Shown here: positions 7,974 through 16,553 of the stretch, piece after piece
How the letters are laid out: each line of letters starts with the position of its first letter
How positions within the stretch are numbered: the stretch's first letter is position 1
Assembly: GCA_003235365.1 (NCBI GenBank)
Contig: QJWJ01000101.1
Coordinates: forward strand, 1 to 49,387
From: Deltaproteobacteria bacterium
GTDB lineage: Bacteria > Myxococcota_A > Polyangia > Polyangiales > Polyangiaceae
DNA length: 49,387 nucleotides
Direction: 5' to 3'
The notes under the pieces: generated by a model
What the model was told of the DNA's origin: nothing
The model's database searches: none
The model's input: the letters and a program-made list of their open reading frames with translations, nothing else
Position numbers and translations under genes: made by a program

Positions 7974-8876
7974 TCACCGCAGAGGGCGCGAGCGAAGAAA
8001 CGTCGCGAAATCGGCAAGTGCCTCGGTGTGCTGGTTGCCGCGACGATGGACGAGGCGGAAGCTGTCGCTGAGCAACTTCACGCGTGGCAGCAGGCGCACG
8101 ACACGACGAGCCTTGAGTGCTGGCGCCAGCATGTAGTTCGGCAGTACGGCAACGCCGTCCTCGGCCAACACGCGTTCGAGCACGGCGGCGCCAGCTCCGC
8201 AGCTTCTCGTCCTGCCGAATTCGAGCGCTGGCACCGCGGAGAGCAGATAGCGGGCGAGAGGCAACGTCTCGTCCACGTCGAGTAGGACGTGGTCGCGTGC
8301 GTCCCGTGGCGCTGCAAACGGTCGTCTGTGAATGAGCTTCGCAGCGCCGACGAACGTGTAACTTTCCGGGTGCAACACTTCGGCTTGCCACGATGCGCGC
8401 GCCACGGGTGCACTGGTGACCACCGCATCAATCGCGCCTCGCTCGAGGCGTTCGAGGATGTCGGGACCCGAGCCGAAATAGAGGTCGATCTGCAGCCTGG
8501 GGTGTGCACGCTCGAGCTCGATGACGGCGGGTACGAGCCACGACAGCCCGAGCTCGAAGCGCGTTCCCACCCGAAGATGAACCGCAAGGTCGTTCGGCTT
8601 GGTCACTGCCAACACACACGCTTGTACGCCAGCGAGGGCACGTTCCGCCGCCGGCAGCAGTGCGCGCCCTTCAAGCGTGAGCTCCACACGTCGCGTCGTG
8701 CGCGTGAACAACACCACACCGAGCTCGGTCTCGAGTGCGCGGATGCGTTCGCTCATGGCCGTGGGTGTGAGTCCGACCTCTCCCGCTGCCCGACGAAAGT
8801 TCAGCTGTTGCGCGGCGGCCACGAAACAGCGCAGACTCTCGACGGACGGCAGTTGCGGGGGAACACCGTGGTTCAC
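7974..8876 (-). CDS. LysR-family transcriptional regulator
   Basis: The winged helix-turn-helix is at the N-terminus (PSVESLRCFVAAAQQLNFRRAAGEVGLTPTA, then ERIRALETELGVVLFTRTTRRVELT), followed by the periplasmic-binding-protein-like effector domain (LRVGTRFELGLSWLVPAVIELE onward). Length is about 300 aa, the family norm. GTG 8876 (MNHGVPPQLPSVES) is chosen because longer starts would run into the divergent lipoprotein at 9000. It probably regulates the divergent lipoprotein/ferritin-like pair. An inverted repeat ATCCG-N7-CGGAT (8909-8925) between them is a plausible binding site. The inducer is unknown. Confidence 0.9.
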   Translation of the reverse strand: MNHGVPPQLPSVESLRCFVAAAQQLNFRRAAGEVGLTPTAMSERIRALETELGVVLFTRTTRRVELTLEGRALLPAAERALAGVQACVLAVTKPNDLAVHLRVGTRFELGLSWLVPAVIELERAHPRLQIDLYFGSGPDILERLERGAIDAVVTSAPVARASWQAEVLHPESYTFVGAAKLIHRRPFAAPRDARDHVLLDVDETLPLARYLLSAVPALEFGRTRSCGAGAAVLERVLAEDGVAVLPNYMLAPALKARRVVRLLPRVKLLSDSFRLVHRRGNQHTEALADFATFLRSRPLR

Positions 8877-8908
8877 TCCGGTATTATCCACCTCAGTTGG
8901 ACAATCGC

Positions 8909-8925
8909 ATCCGGAAAGTACGGAT
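8909..8925. promoter_or_regulatory. Candidate LysR binding site
   Basis: A perfect inverted repeat ATCCG-GAAAGTA-CGGAT lies in the 123-bp divergent region between the LysR gene and the lipoprotein gene. LysR regulators usually bind short interrupted dyads in exactly this position. Assignment is by context. Confidence 0.5.
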
Positions 8926-8999
8926 TCTCCAAACGCCGGCCGTGGGCTAGCATGTGGGGGAGTTACCTCTGGAGAGCCATCTCGAAAGGTTGGGGAATC

Positions 9000-9824
9000 A
9001 TGCGAAAAAGCAGTCACCGAAAAGCGCTCCTCGCTACCGCCAAGATCGCGCTCGGTTCGAGCACCCTTTCTTTCGGCCTGCTCGGCTGCGGCGACCAGAC
9101 CGAGTCGCTCGCCACGACGATGAGTGTCAGTTCGGCGGGAGACGACGCCCGCTCTATGAAGCCCGCTGAGCGAGGGGCCACCGACGCGAGCAGCCCCGAC
9201 ATGACCAGTCCCGACATGAGTGCGCGGGAGGAGCTCGGCGAACCCGGTTCACCCGTGATGGCGAACAGCAGCGCGGCTCCGTCCATGCCAAGCGAAGTGC
9301 TGGTCCCCACGTCGGGCGATGACGTCGTGCCCTCCGTGGACGGCGGTCCGGCGGCGGTCGCGTCGATCATCGACGGAGAGGTCGTCGACGCCGCGGCCCC
9401 CGCAATCACCGACGAGGCAGGTGTTTCGGTAGCGGACGCCGGGGATAGCGGGTCGAACTGGGGGGCGTGTGTCGGCCCAACCGAGTTGCCCGATCGAATC
9501 GACATCTCGCCTCCGGGCCCGTCGTCGAGTGAATTCGAGTGCTGCCTGGCAGAGGTCAGGAGCGCTTTGACGAACACCCCGAGCACCGAGCGTTCCGCGC
9601 TGCTCGACCAGGCGCCCATCGCTGACTGCTGCCGCGCGATGATCGTCGCTGTCGAACTCGATGACGAGCTTTACGATGAACCACAGACTCCGATAGCCGG
9701 GGGAATCAGCCCGCGCAACCTGTGTTGCGAGGTCGGTCCCGACGAAACCCTGTTCGACTACCGGCTGTGTACCCCGTGGGGTCCCCCCGTGCCCCCCGCC
9801 ATGAACTGGAGGGCAGCGGTGTGA
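9000..9824 (+). CDS. CC-motif lipoprotein, 274 aa (partner of ferritin-like protein)
   Basis: A basic n-region (MRKSSHRK), hydrophobic core and lipobox LLGC place the lipidated Cys near residue 30. About 120 residues of A/D/S/P-rich linker follow. The C-terminal ~100 residues contain three Cys pairs (FECCLAEV, DCCRAMI, NLCCEVG) that could bind metal or form disulfides. The stop codon overlaps the GTG start of the ferritin-like gene (GTGA), so the two are translationally coupled and probably act together. Transcribed divergently from the LysR gene. I know of no characterised homologue; a metal-related role is inferred from the Cys pairs and the partner. Confidence 0.75.
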   Translation: MRKSSHRKALLATAKIALGSSTLSFGLLGCGDQTESLATTMSVSSAGDDARSMKPAERGATDASSPDMTSPDMSAREELGEPGSPVMANSSAAPSMPSEVLVPTSGDDVVPSVDGGPAAVASIIDGEVVDAAAPAITDEAGVSVADAGDSGSNWGACVGPTELPDRIDISPPGPSSSEFECCLAEVRSALTNTPSTERSALLDQAPIADCCRAMIVAVELDDELYDEPQTPIAGGISPRNLCCEVGPDETLFDYRLCTPWGPPVPPAMNWRAAV

Positions 9825-10612
9825 GTGCTGCTGAGGCTGGGGTGCTCGATCTCCGCGACGAGGCACGCGCCGTAGAGCTCGAACTCGATACGTATCCAGA
9901 CGACCTTCGCGGCCCGGCCATCGGCACGTGGTGTGGGCGCATGCTGAACGAGTATGGCTCGGCTGGCGTCTTCGAGGCCCTGGCCGCCCAGCTCGAAGAA
10001 ACTGGCTTCGGCGAGGAACTCGCGCGCGAGTGTCTCGGCTTCGCGTCGGAGGAGCGGCGTCACGGCGTGTTGTGTGGTGCCGTGGTCGAAGCGCTTGGAG
10101 GTAGCGCACGCGCACAGACCAGAGCCCAGGCGCCCTTTCCGGCCCATCCCGACGCACCGCCACGAGCCGCGGTACTGCGCAACGTGATCCACGTGTGTTG
10201 CATGAGCGAAACCGTTGCCGTGAGCTTGATAGGTGCGGAGCGCTTGGAAATGCCCGAGGGACCGTTGCGCGAACTGCTCACCGGCATCTACGCCGACGAG
10301 ATCGGACACGCGCGCTTCGGCTGGCGGCTGCTCGACGCGGTAGGCCCTTCGCTCACCGAGGCGGAGCGCAACGCCGTCGAAGCGTACCTGCCGGTCGCGT
10401 TCGCACACCTCGAACACCACGAGTTGCTCCACCTGCCGCTCCGACAGCCTCCACCCGACGGCGACCAGCTCGGACTCTGTGCAGGAAGTGACGCACGCGA
10501 GTTGTTCTACGATACCCTCAGCAGCGTGATCCGTCCCGGGCTCGCTCGCTTCTTCAAGCCAGACCGCGTCGGTGAAGCTCATCAGGTCGACGAAGCTCAT
10601 CGGGTCGTGTGA
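9821..10612 (+). CDS. Ferritin-like (diiron four-helix) protein, 263 aa
   Basis: Carboxylate and His motifs of a ferritin-like diiron site are visible: SEERRHGVLCG, CMSETVAVSLIGAE and YADEIGHARFGW (ExxH spacing on two helices). The protein is helical throughout, has no signal peptide and is somewhat longer than bacterioferritin, so an oxidase or oxygenase-like role is as likely as iron storage. The GTG start at 9821 overlaps the preceding stop and has GGAGG about 8 nt upstream. It is coupled to the CC-motif lipoprotein. The substrate is unknown. Confidence 0.8.
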   Translation: MSAAEAGVLDLRDEARAVELELDTYPDDLRGPAIGTWCGRMLNEYGSAGVFEALAAQLEETGFGEELARECLGFASEERRHGVLCGAVVEALGGSARAQTRAQAPFPAHPDAPPRAAVLRNVIHVCCMSETVAVSLIGAERLEMPEGPLRELLTGIYADEIGHARFGWRLLDAVGPSLTEAERNAVEAYLPVAFAHLEHHELLHLPLRQPPPDGDQLGLCAGSDARELFYDTLSSVIRPGLARFFKPDRVGEAHQVDEAHRVV

Positions 10613-10636
10613 CTGGGAGCGTTCGGCGGTAAGACG

Positions 10637-10795
10637 TCAATCCCAGGCGCTCCGATTCGGCGGTTGCCACGTGCCGATCGCGTTTCCCACGGCGGCGGCA
10701 GCGAAGAACTCTCCAACGAGCGTGGGTGACGCGCCCACGACGACCGCCTGGTAGGGGTTGGATCCGTGCGGGCGGGATGCGACGGGGTCGGGCAT
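10637..10795 (-). CDS. Small protein of unknown function, 52 aa
   Basis: ATG 10795 is preceded by an ideal AAGGAG 7 nt upstream, and the codons show the genome's GC3 bias, so this looks genuinely translated. The product has a polar start (MPDPVASRPHGSNPYQ), a hydrophobic Ala/Gly/Val centre (AVVVGASPTLVGEFFAAAAV) and ends in Trp-Asp. The centre vaguely recalls the short Ala/Gly-rich peptides of the Reb/R-body family, but I would not assign it. It is convergent with the ferritin-like gene, and the ribosome binding site lies in the loop of a hairpin (10797-10820). Confidence 0.6.
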   Translation of the reverse strand: MPDPVASRPHGSNPYQAVVVGASPTLVGEFFAAAAVGNAIGTWQPPNRSAWD

Positions 10796-10796
10796 T

Positions 10797-10820
10797 GGTG
10801 GTCTCCTTTCGAAAACCACC
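10797..10820 (-). promoter_or_regulatory. Hairpin presenting the ribosome binding site of the 52-aa gene
   Basis: On the minus strand GGTGGT and ACCACC pair around a 12-nt loop that contains the AAGGAG Shine-Dalgarno. The start codon follows one base after the stem. This could modulate translation initiation or protect the 5' end. Structure is read directly; function is inferred. Confidence 0.5.
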
Positions 10821-10897
10821 GCTCGACCGCGTCACGCGCTCAGTTGCGGACTTCTTTTCGGCGTTCGCTCACGCGCCGCGCCATGCTTCGGTCATAC

Positions 10898-13144
10898 TCA
10901 TGGCGGGGGTTCGGGGTCGCCGCACTTGTTCGCGGAGGGGAAGCCGCACTGGAACCCGGGCGGGCACTGGCAATCCAAGGTGGCGCCACAGCCGTCGCCG
11001 ATCATGCCGCATTCGATGCCGTCTTCGGCGGCGTCTTCGCAAGTTCGAGGTTCGCAGGCCGCGCACTTGTTGTCTTCGACCAGACCGCAAACCTCACCGG
11101 GCGGGCACGGGCCGCAGTCTGCCGTTTCACCGCAGCCGTCTTGGATCAGACCGCATTCTGCGCCAACGTCCGAGCACATGCGCGGCTCGCACATGGGCGG
11201 CTCGGGCGGGTCACCGACGCACGCCCCGAGGTCGAACAGCATGAACAGCAGCACCTTTTCTTGGGCGGTCAGGTCGCCGCTGCAGTGTTCGGGAAACTCG
11301 GAATCGGCGAAGGGTCGATTGCCGTTGCCGTCGACAGCCGCCGCGACGTGAAAGCCGCTGTACGCCACGCGGCCGCAGATCGCGTCGTCTGGCGAAGCGT
11401 ACGGCGTGTTGAAGGCAAACTGCTGCACGGAGCGAACAGTGCCGTCGTCGATTGGCGCGCCGGCGTCCCCGTCAGGGATCTGGTTTGGTGCCGGGTCGCC
11501 GCGGTAGACGAACTCTTCCGTCGATGTGCCGACGTCCGCCGCCAAGTCGCGGGGCTGGACAATCGGGAACTCGTAAGTGCCATCGGCATTCATCGTCGCG
11601 GCGCTCTCGTTCACCAGCCAATCGGCGAAGTTCTGAATTTTGGCGGGGTTGGCCTGCGGGCGGCCGATTGACACCACGCCCAGCCCCGAATCGTCGAGCT
11701 GCAGGGGCGTGTTGTTGCAACCGGGGAAGTCCGCTGCCGGCGCGAGACCCGTCGCGGTCGGGTCCGCTGCGTCGAACGGATCCGTGCCGTTACGGCAGAT
11801 CCACTGGAAGCTCAAGTGACTGGCGAACATGCGGCCGCCGCGATTGACGTACTCACGCACGTTCACCAGGTCCGCCGCGGGCGGGGGATCCAAGAAGCCT
11901 TGTCCTTGGCAGTCGAGGACGACCATGTCGTAGCTCATCAATCGCTGAGCATCCCCGTGCAGCTCCCCCTCGTCCGGGTTGCCGACGGGCATTTCCGCGC
12001 CGTCCGTGCCGTACAGGTGGATTCGCTCGGGGTTCGTGCCATCGCCGGCGATGTTGAACTCCGAGTCCGAGATGCCCATCTTCTCGAACACGCACTCCAT
12101 CGCGTCGATGTCACCCGTCGAGATGGCGATGCGGGGGATGTTCACCGCGGCGCCGTCGTCCATCGCCCGTGGCAGACGGGTTTCCAGCGGATCGAGCGCC
12201 GTCGATGTGCAGGCTGAGCTGTCCGGCAGGGTGATTGCCAAGGCGCGGCGGAAGCGCCCCACCTTGACCACGAGCAGGAATTCCTTGCCGACCGGGATGT
12301 CACCCTCGAGCGACCAGTTGCCGAGCGCGTCCGTGGTGGCGCCAACCAACAGCGGACCCAGGTCTTGTCCCTCGCAGCGGTCGCAAGCCGTGCCACCGTC
12401 GGGGATGCCGTCGACGAACTGGGGCAAGAGCGCCGGATCGCTGTTCGTCGGGATGTAGACGAACGCGTTGGGCACGCCCACCTGGTTGGCCACGTTGCCA
12501 TCGTCGCGGCCGGGCGTGATGACGCGGCCGCTCAGGCGCGTGGGGGTTCCTGCCGCCTCGCAGTCCGGGACGCCTGGACACACGTCGCAATCCGCGCCGC
12601 CCCCACCGCCGGTCGGACCGACGCACTTGGCCGGGCTATCGATGCCGCCAATGCACCGCGCGAGCTCGCCGCACTCCAGACCCTCGGCGGCGCAGTCGAA
12701 CGTGTTGCCGCACTCGTCCGTGGCGATGCCGCACTCCCAGCCGAGTTCAGCGCAGCTGGTTGCCGCCTGACACGGTGGGGGTTTCAAGCAGACGTTCGGC
12801 GTCTCGCCGCCGCACAACTCGCCTTCGGCGCAGTCGCCACAGTTGATCGAGTTTCCGCAGCCATCGCCCGCCATGCCGCAGTTGAATCCCTGATCTTCGC
12901 ATGACTTCGGCTTGCACTCGAGCTCGCTGCCGTCGGAATCGATGAAGTCGGTGTCGGCGGGTTTGGGCATGCCCGGCGGCCCCTTCACGGTGTCTGCCGG
13001 GAGCGGACCCGGATCCGTCGTGCCGGTCGGAGTCGTGGAATCCGGAGGATTCGACACTCCTCCGTTGGTGGAGCTCGGGTTGTTTTCGCAGGCGACGAAC
13101 AGCGCAAGCGAGAGGAGCGTGACGAGTTTCGAGTGGAAAGTCAT
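10898..13144 (-). CDS. Cys-rich lipoprotein with bookend CGxxxDGCG repeats, 748 aa
   Basis: The signal peptide MTFHSKLVTLLSLALFVAC gives a lipidated Cys at residue 19, then a P/T/G linker. Two units of the pattern C-x4-SCxxxGxxCGxxxDxCGxxxxC lie near the N-terminus and two more near the C-terminus, probably disulfide modules. Between them lie a carboxypeptidase-regulatory-like beta domain (GVPNAFVYIPTNSDP; GNWSLEGDIPVGKEFLLVVKV) and a ThuA/amidotransferase-like region (SYDMVVLDCQGQGF; VREYVNRGGRMFASHLSFQW). Similar proteins recur in myxobacteria as large surface lipoproteins of unknown role. Carbohydrate or surface binding is a reasonable guess. It is monocistronic. Confidence 0.8.
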   Translation of the reverse strand: MTFHSKLVTLLSLALFVACENNPSSTNGGVSNPPDSTTPTGTTDPGPLPADTVKGPPGMPKPADTDFIDSDGSELECKPKSCEDQGFNCGMAGDGCGNSINCGDCAEGELCGGETPNVCLKPPPCQAATSCAELGWECGIATDECGNTFDCAAEGLECGELARCIGGIDSPAKCVGPTGGGGGADCDVCPGVPDCEAAGTPTRLSGRVITPGRDDGNVANQVGVPNAFVYIPTNSDPALLPQFVDGIPDGGTACDRCEGQDLGPLLVGATTDALGNWSLEGDIPVGKEFLLVVKVGRFRRALAITLPDSSACTSTALDPLETRLPRAMDDGAAVNIPRIAISTGDIDAMECVFEKMGISDSEFNIAGDGTNPERIHLYGTDGAEMPVGNPDEGELHGDAQRLMSYDMVVLDCQGQGFLDPPPAADLVNVREYVNRGGRMFASHLSFQWICRNGTDPFDAADPTATGLAPAADFPGCNNTPLQLDDSGLGVVSIGRPQANPAKIQNFADWLVNESAATMNADGTYEFPIVQPRDLAADVGTSTEEFVYRGDPAPNQIPDGDAGAPIDDGTVRSVQQFAFNTPYASPDDAICGRVAYSGFHVAAAVDGNGNRPFADSEFPEHCSGDLTAQEKVLLFMLFDLGACVGDPPEPPMCEPRMCSDVGAECGLIQDGCGETADCGPCPPGEVCGLVEDNKCAACEPRTCEDAAEDGIECGMIGDGCGATLDCQCPPGFQCGFPSANKCGDPEPPP

Positions 13145-13580
13145 GGTCTTGTGTTCCCGCGAACGGAGTCCGCGGGCAGTTGTAGGGAGATGTCGGTCTG
13201 GCGGCAGGGGCAAGCAGGATACGCGGGATTCGCCCCTGTAGTTATGGGCGCGATCTAGATTAGCGATCAGCCTTTTCTTCCCACTGGTTTGCTGAAGTGT
13301 GGCCGCAATGATTGGCAGCGAATGCAACGCTTCCGTGTCGCGGTGACCGCGGGTTTGCATTTGTTGGCGCGACGCCGACTTCCCGACTGGTGCGGTTTGG
13401 CACACGACGCGGCGGCTGCATTGCATGGCTGTGCAACGGGGTCATCCGTCCGGGAGGCGGTAGGTCGACGCGCGAACGGAGCCGAGGGTGGCCCTGAAAA
13501 GCACCCTCGCCGATCCCGCGGCGATTTCGGGGCAATTCTGTATGGTGGCAAGCTGATCGGTGCTCTAGGCTCCGCCCCCC
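13145..13580. other. 436-bp divergent intergenic region with nested inverted repeats
   Basis: It separates the Cys-rich lipoprotein (-) from the DPM-synthase gene (+). A perfect dyad CGCGGT-G-ACCGCG (13339-13351) lies inside a wider AATGCAA/TTGCATT pair (13321-13327 and 13355-13361). No coding frame is convincing. Confidence 0.5.
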
Positions 13581-14321
13581 ATGACGGCCGCACCGACCGG
13601 GGAACGATCGCTGATCGTGACCCCGACCTACAACGAACGGGACAATCTGCCGCTGTTCATCGAGTCCCTTCAGTCGGTCGTGCCCCGTGCCCACGTGCTG
13701 GTCGTTGACGACAACTCCCCTGACGGAACTGGCGAGCTCGCCGACGAGCTGGCCGCGCGTGACGATCGGATCCGCGTGTTGCACCGTCCGGGCAAGCTCG
13801 GTCTGGGTACCGCGTACGTCGATGCCTTCAGCCAGTATCTCGACGCGGGTTACGATTACTTCTTCGAGATGGACACGGATCTGAGCCATGATCCGGCCTA
13901 TCTGCCTGATTTCTATCGCGCTTTCGAAGAGGGAGCAGACGTCGTTGCCGGCTCGCGCAACATCCCTGGCGGAGGCGTCGAGGGTTGGGGCCCTGGACGC
14001 CACTTCATCAGCAAGGGCGGCTCTCTGTACTCGCGCGTCATCCTGGGCGTGCCGATCCGCGACCTGACCACCGGCTACAAGGCGTTCACGCGCGAGGCGC
14101 TGAAGCGGATCGACATCGGCAGCGTTCGCTCCAACGGCTACTCGTTTCAGATCGAGCTCACCTACCGCGCCCTGCAAGCGGGCTTGAAGGTGACCGAAGT
14201 GCCGATCGTGTTCGTGGACCGCCGCGTCGGGCAGAGCAAGATGAGCCGGAAGATCTTCGCCGAGGCCATCGGAGTCGTCTGGAAACTGCGCTTCGATTCG
14301 ATGCGCGGCAAACTGCACTGA
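13581..14321 (+). CDS. Polyprenyl-phosphate mannose (dolichol-phosphate mannose-type) synthase, GT2
   Basis: This enzyme transfers a hexose, usually mannose from GDP-mannose, to polyprenyl phosphate at the cytoplasmic face. The 246-aa protein is a complete GT-A domain of the Dpm1/Ppm1 kind. It shows TPTYNERDNL near residue 14, VVDDNSPDGT (41-50), the metal-binding MDTDLSHDP (97-105), DLTTGYKAF (171-179) and the conserved tail FVDRRVGQSKMS. It lacks the C-terminal membrane anchor of some relatives. The lipid-linked sugar is probably the donor for the GT-C enzyme at 16554. A hairpin just downstream may terminate it. Confidence 0.92.
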   Translation: MTAAPTGERSLIVTPTYNERDNLPLFIESLQSVVPRAHVLVVDDNSPDGTGELADELAARDDRIRVLHRPGKLGLGTAYVDAFSQYLDAGYDYFFEMDTDLSHDPAYLPDFYRAFEEGADVVAGSRNIPGGGVEGWGPGRHFISKGGSLYSRVILGVPIRDLTTGYKAFTREALKRIDIGSVRSNGYSFQIELTYRALQAGLKVTEVPIVFVDRRVGQSKMSRKIFAEAIGVVWKLRFDSMRGKLH

Positions 14322-14337
14322 CGCGTGGGCTAGCCGT

Positions 14338-14375
14338 GGCTGAAGCACCCTCGCGGCCCGTTGGCTGCTTCAGCC
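14338..14375. terminator. Bidirectional hairpin between DPM synthase and kinase genes
   Basis: A perfect 10-bp stem, GGCTGAAGCA (14338-14347) with TGCTTCAGCC (14366-14375), lies between convergent genes; the kinase stop codon (14370-14372) is inside the right arm. No strong T-run follows, so it may be a Rho-assisted or weak terminator. Confidence 0.55.
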
Positions 14376-15707
14376 GCGCTTGATCCCGGAGCTGCGCACC
14401 TGCTGTTCGAGGGTGCGGAATCGTCCTGCCAAAGCGTGGACCAACGCGCCCGTCCAGCCGTCGAGGCCGAGGCCCTCGTTCATGGTTTGCTTGTCGAGCA
14501 CGAGCACCGTCACTCGATCGACGGCTTCGACGGTTGCGTAGCGCGGTTCGTCCAGCAACAGCGCCATTTCTCCGAACACGTCCCCGGCGCCCATCGTGCC
14601 CAATGTTTCTTGTTGGCCTCCGGCGTTGCGATAGACGCGACACGTGCCGCTGATGATCATGTACGCCGTGTCGCCCACGTCGCCTTCGCGGATGATCGTA
14701 TCGCCCGGATTGAAGCCCTTACGCGGCAAGTGTAGACCACCACGCAAGAAAGCGCGCACGTCGGTCTGCATTTCGACGACCGTTTGGTAACGGTCTTCGG
14801 GGTTGAACTCGAGCGCGCGCGAAACGATTCGCCGCAGCCGCGCCGAGACACCGATTCCCTGAGCGGCCTGCTCGATCGGCACGACGCGCCCTTGTTTTGC
14901 CAGTTCGATCAGCCGATCGGGGTTGTATTCGTCGCCGTAGGGGCCGCGACCGGTGATCATCTCGTACAGCAATGCGCCGAGACCAAACACGTCGCTGCGG
15001 TCGTCCATCTTCAGCGGGTTGCCTGCGGCTTGTTCCGGGGACATGTACGCGGGCGTGCCGACTGGACCGCGCGCCTCCATCTGTGATCGTGCTCCGGAGG
15101 CGGGGCGTGACTTCGTCAGCCGCGCCAAGCCCCAGTCCATCACGTACACCTGACCGAACTCCGCGATCATGATGTTTTCCGGTTTGATGTCTCGGTGGAT
15201 TACGCCGCGGTGGTGCGCGTAGGCGATCGCGTCACACACCTTGAGGAAGACCTCCAAAGAGTCTTCCAAGCGTTCAGGGGTGCCCAGCTTGCGTCGCGGG
15301 TCACGCAGCCAACTGTCGAGGGCCTTGCCCTGTACCAGCTTCATCGTGAAGTACGGCACGCCACCGGGATCTACTGACAACTCGTGAACCGGAACGATGT
15401 TCGGGTGTTCGAGCTGCCCCGTCATCTGTGCCTCTGCGATGAACCCCTCGCGGTACATCGGTGTCTTCGACAACTCCCGGTCCAGTCGCTTGAGCGCGAC
15501 GTGCCGGAGCAAGTTGCGATCGGTGGCGGGGTGGATGCGACCCATTCCGCCGCGCCCGAGCTCGGGGTAGAGCACCAAGTGTGCCGGTGTCGGGATACCC
15601 TCGCTCTTGATCTCGCTCGCCGGGATCTGGTGATCACCTCCCGCGGGGATCTTCTCGATCACGATGACTGGTCTCGAATCGCCCTCGCTCTTCGCCTTCT
15701 CGCTCAC
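14370..15707 (-). CDS. Ser/Thr protein kinase fused to cyclic-nucleotide-binding domain, 445 aa
   Basis: A Hanks-type kinase domain occupies residues about 45-320: glycine loop GRGGMG (51-56), ATP-binding Lys73 (HVALKRL), catalytic HRDIKPEN (171-178) and MSPE (222-225). The usual DFG is DWG (191-193), which keeps the metal-binding Asp. Residues about 330-432 form a CAP/PKA-type cNMP-binding domain with the cassette FGEMALLLDEPRYATVEA (Glu380, Arg389). There is no membrane segment. The arrangement suggests kinase activity gated by a cyclic nucleotide. GTG 15707 is chosen with GGAGAG upstream. The substrate is unknown; the neighbouring glycosylation genes are only a possible target. Confidence 0.92.
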   Translation of the reverse strand: MSEKAKSEGDSRPVIVIEKIPAGGDHQIPASEIKSEGIPTPAHLVLYPELGRGGMGRIHPATDRNLLRHVALKRLDRELSKTPMYREGFIAEAQMTGQLEHPNIVPVHELSVDPGGVPYFTMKLVQGKALDSWLRDPRRKLGTPERLEDSLEVFLKVCDAIAYAHHRGVIHRDIKPENIMIAEFGQVYVMDWGLARLTKSRPASGARSQMEARGPVGTPAYMSPEQAAGNPLKMDDRSDVFGLGALLYEMITGRGPYGDEYNPDRLIELAKQGRVVPIEQAAQGIGVSARLRRIVSRALEFNPEDRYQTVVEMQTDVRAFLRGGLHLPRKGFNPGDTIIREGDVGDTAYMIISGTCRVYRNAGGQQETLGTMGAGDVFGEMALLLDEPRYATVEAVDRVTVLVLDKQTMNEGLGLDGWTGALVHALAGRFRTLEQQVRSSGIKRG

Positions 15708-15792
15708 GTGGTACTCTCCAGGGTGGGTGCGCACGCAACCGCAGAACGGTGCCCTCGCGACCTCTACGCTACCACAGGAAGGCAGGCGCCAT

Positions 15793-15828
15793 CCGCGGTA
15801 TCTTGAGTACCACCTGGACGTACCGCGG
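15793..15828. promoter_or_regulatory. Inverted repeat upstream of the kinase gene
   Basis: Perfect 8-bp arms CCGCGGTA (15793-15800) and TACCGCGG (15821-15828) are separated by exactly 20 nt, with a second GTAC pair inside the spacer. It lies about 90 bp upstream of the kinase start and 60 bp past the preceding gene's stop. It could be a dimer operator of the kinase promoter or a terminator of the GT-C operon. There is no T-run. Confidence 0.5.
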
Positions 15829-15890
15829 ACGCCCAAGGGTGGGTTTGCCGTTTGGGAGTTTGCTGGAGCGACGATGGGCTGGCGCGGGGG

Positions 15891-16535
15891 TCAGCGGATT
15901 TGATGGACTCGCACCGGATGGTGTTCGGCGCCTTTCAATCGACGGTGTGCGCCCAGGCAAATGATCAGTAATGCGCCCACTTCCATCACCCAGTTGACTC
16001 GAGCACCGAGCACCTCGTGCCCAATGAAGACGTCGAAGTGGTGGAAGGAGGCGGCGCGTATCGCGACGAACGCCATCAGCACGATCCAGCCGAACACCGA
16101 TGTTCTTGTAGGGAGGGGTAGGCGACGCGTCAGTCGGGCCAACGCGAGACTCAATACCAAAGCGAACGCCACTACCGAAATCACGAAGGCGCGTTGCACC
16201 CACTGTCGTTCGCCGTACCAACCTTGGGTGAAGGCCACAATGCGCCCCAATTCCGTGAGTGCCGATTGTAGGTCGAGTTGCTTGTTGATACCCATCCCAA
16301 CCAGCAACCAAAACAGCACGCGCCACACCATACCCTCGAGGCGGCGCCGTTTCTCGGGCAGCGCGTCGATGACTCGCCAGCACAGATAGATCGCCAGCGC
16401 GTAGAACCCGACGGTGACCCAGCCGCCGATCGTCGGGTCTCCGATGCCCGGCGACCAGCTGCCGATCCAGCCGTCGGTCTGCGGACGGGCCCAGGCCAGA
16501 GAGGTCAGGCTCGACATTGCCATGTTCACTTCCAT
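15891..16535 (-). CDS. Multi-pass membrane protein, 214 aa
   Basis: Five hydrophobic segments are visible (GGWVTVGFYALAIYLCW; MVWRVLFWLLVGMGI; FVISVVAFALVLSLALA; VFGWIVLMAFVAIRAASF; WVMEVGALLIICLGA), ending in a short basic cytoplasmic tail. It follows the GT-C gene by 18 nt on the same strand and so belongs to its operon. ATG 16523, with GGAAG 7 nt upstream, is an alternative start. I recognise no named family; an accessory role to the glycosyltransferase is inferred from the operon. Confidence 0.75.
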   Translation of the reverse strand: MEVNMAMSSLTSLAWARPQTDGWIGSWSPGIGDPTIGGWVTVGFYALAIYLCWRVIDALPEKRRRLEGMVWRVLFWLLVGMGINKQLDLQSALTELGRIVAFTQGWYGERQWVQRAFVISVVAFALVLSLALARLTRRLPLPTRTSVFGWIVLMAFVAIRAASFHHFDVFIGHEVLGARVNWVMEVGALLIICLGAHRRLKGAEHHPVRVHQIR

Positions 16536-16553
16536 CGTTCGGGTCGCTGTGGT

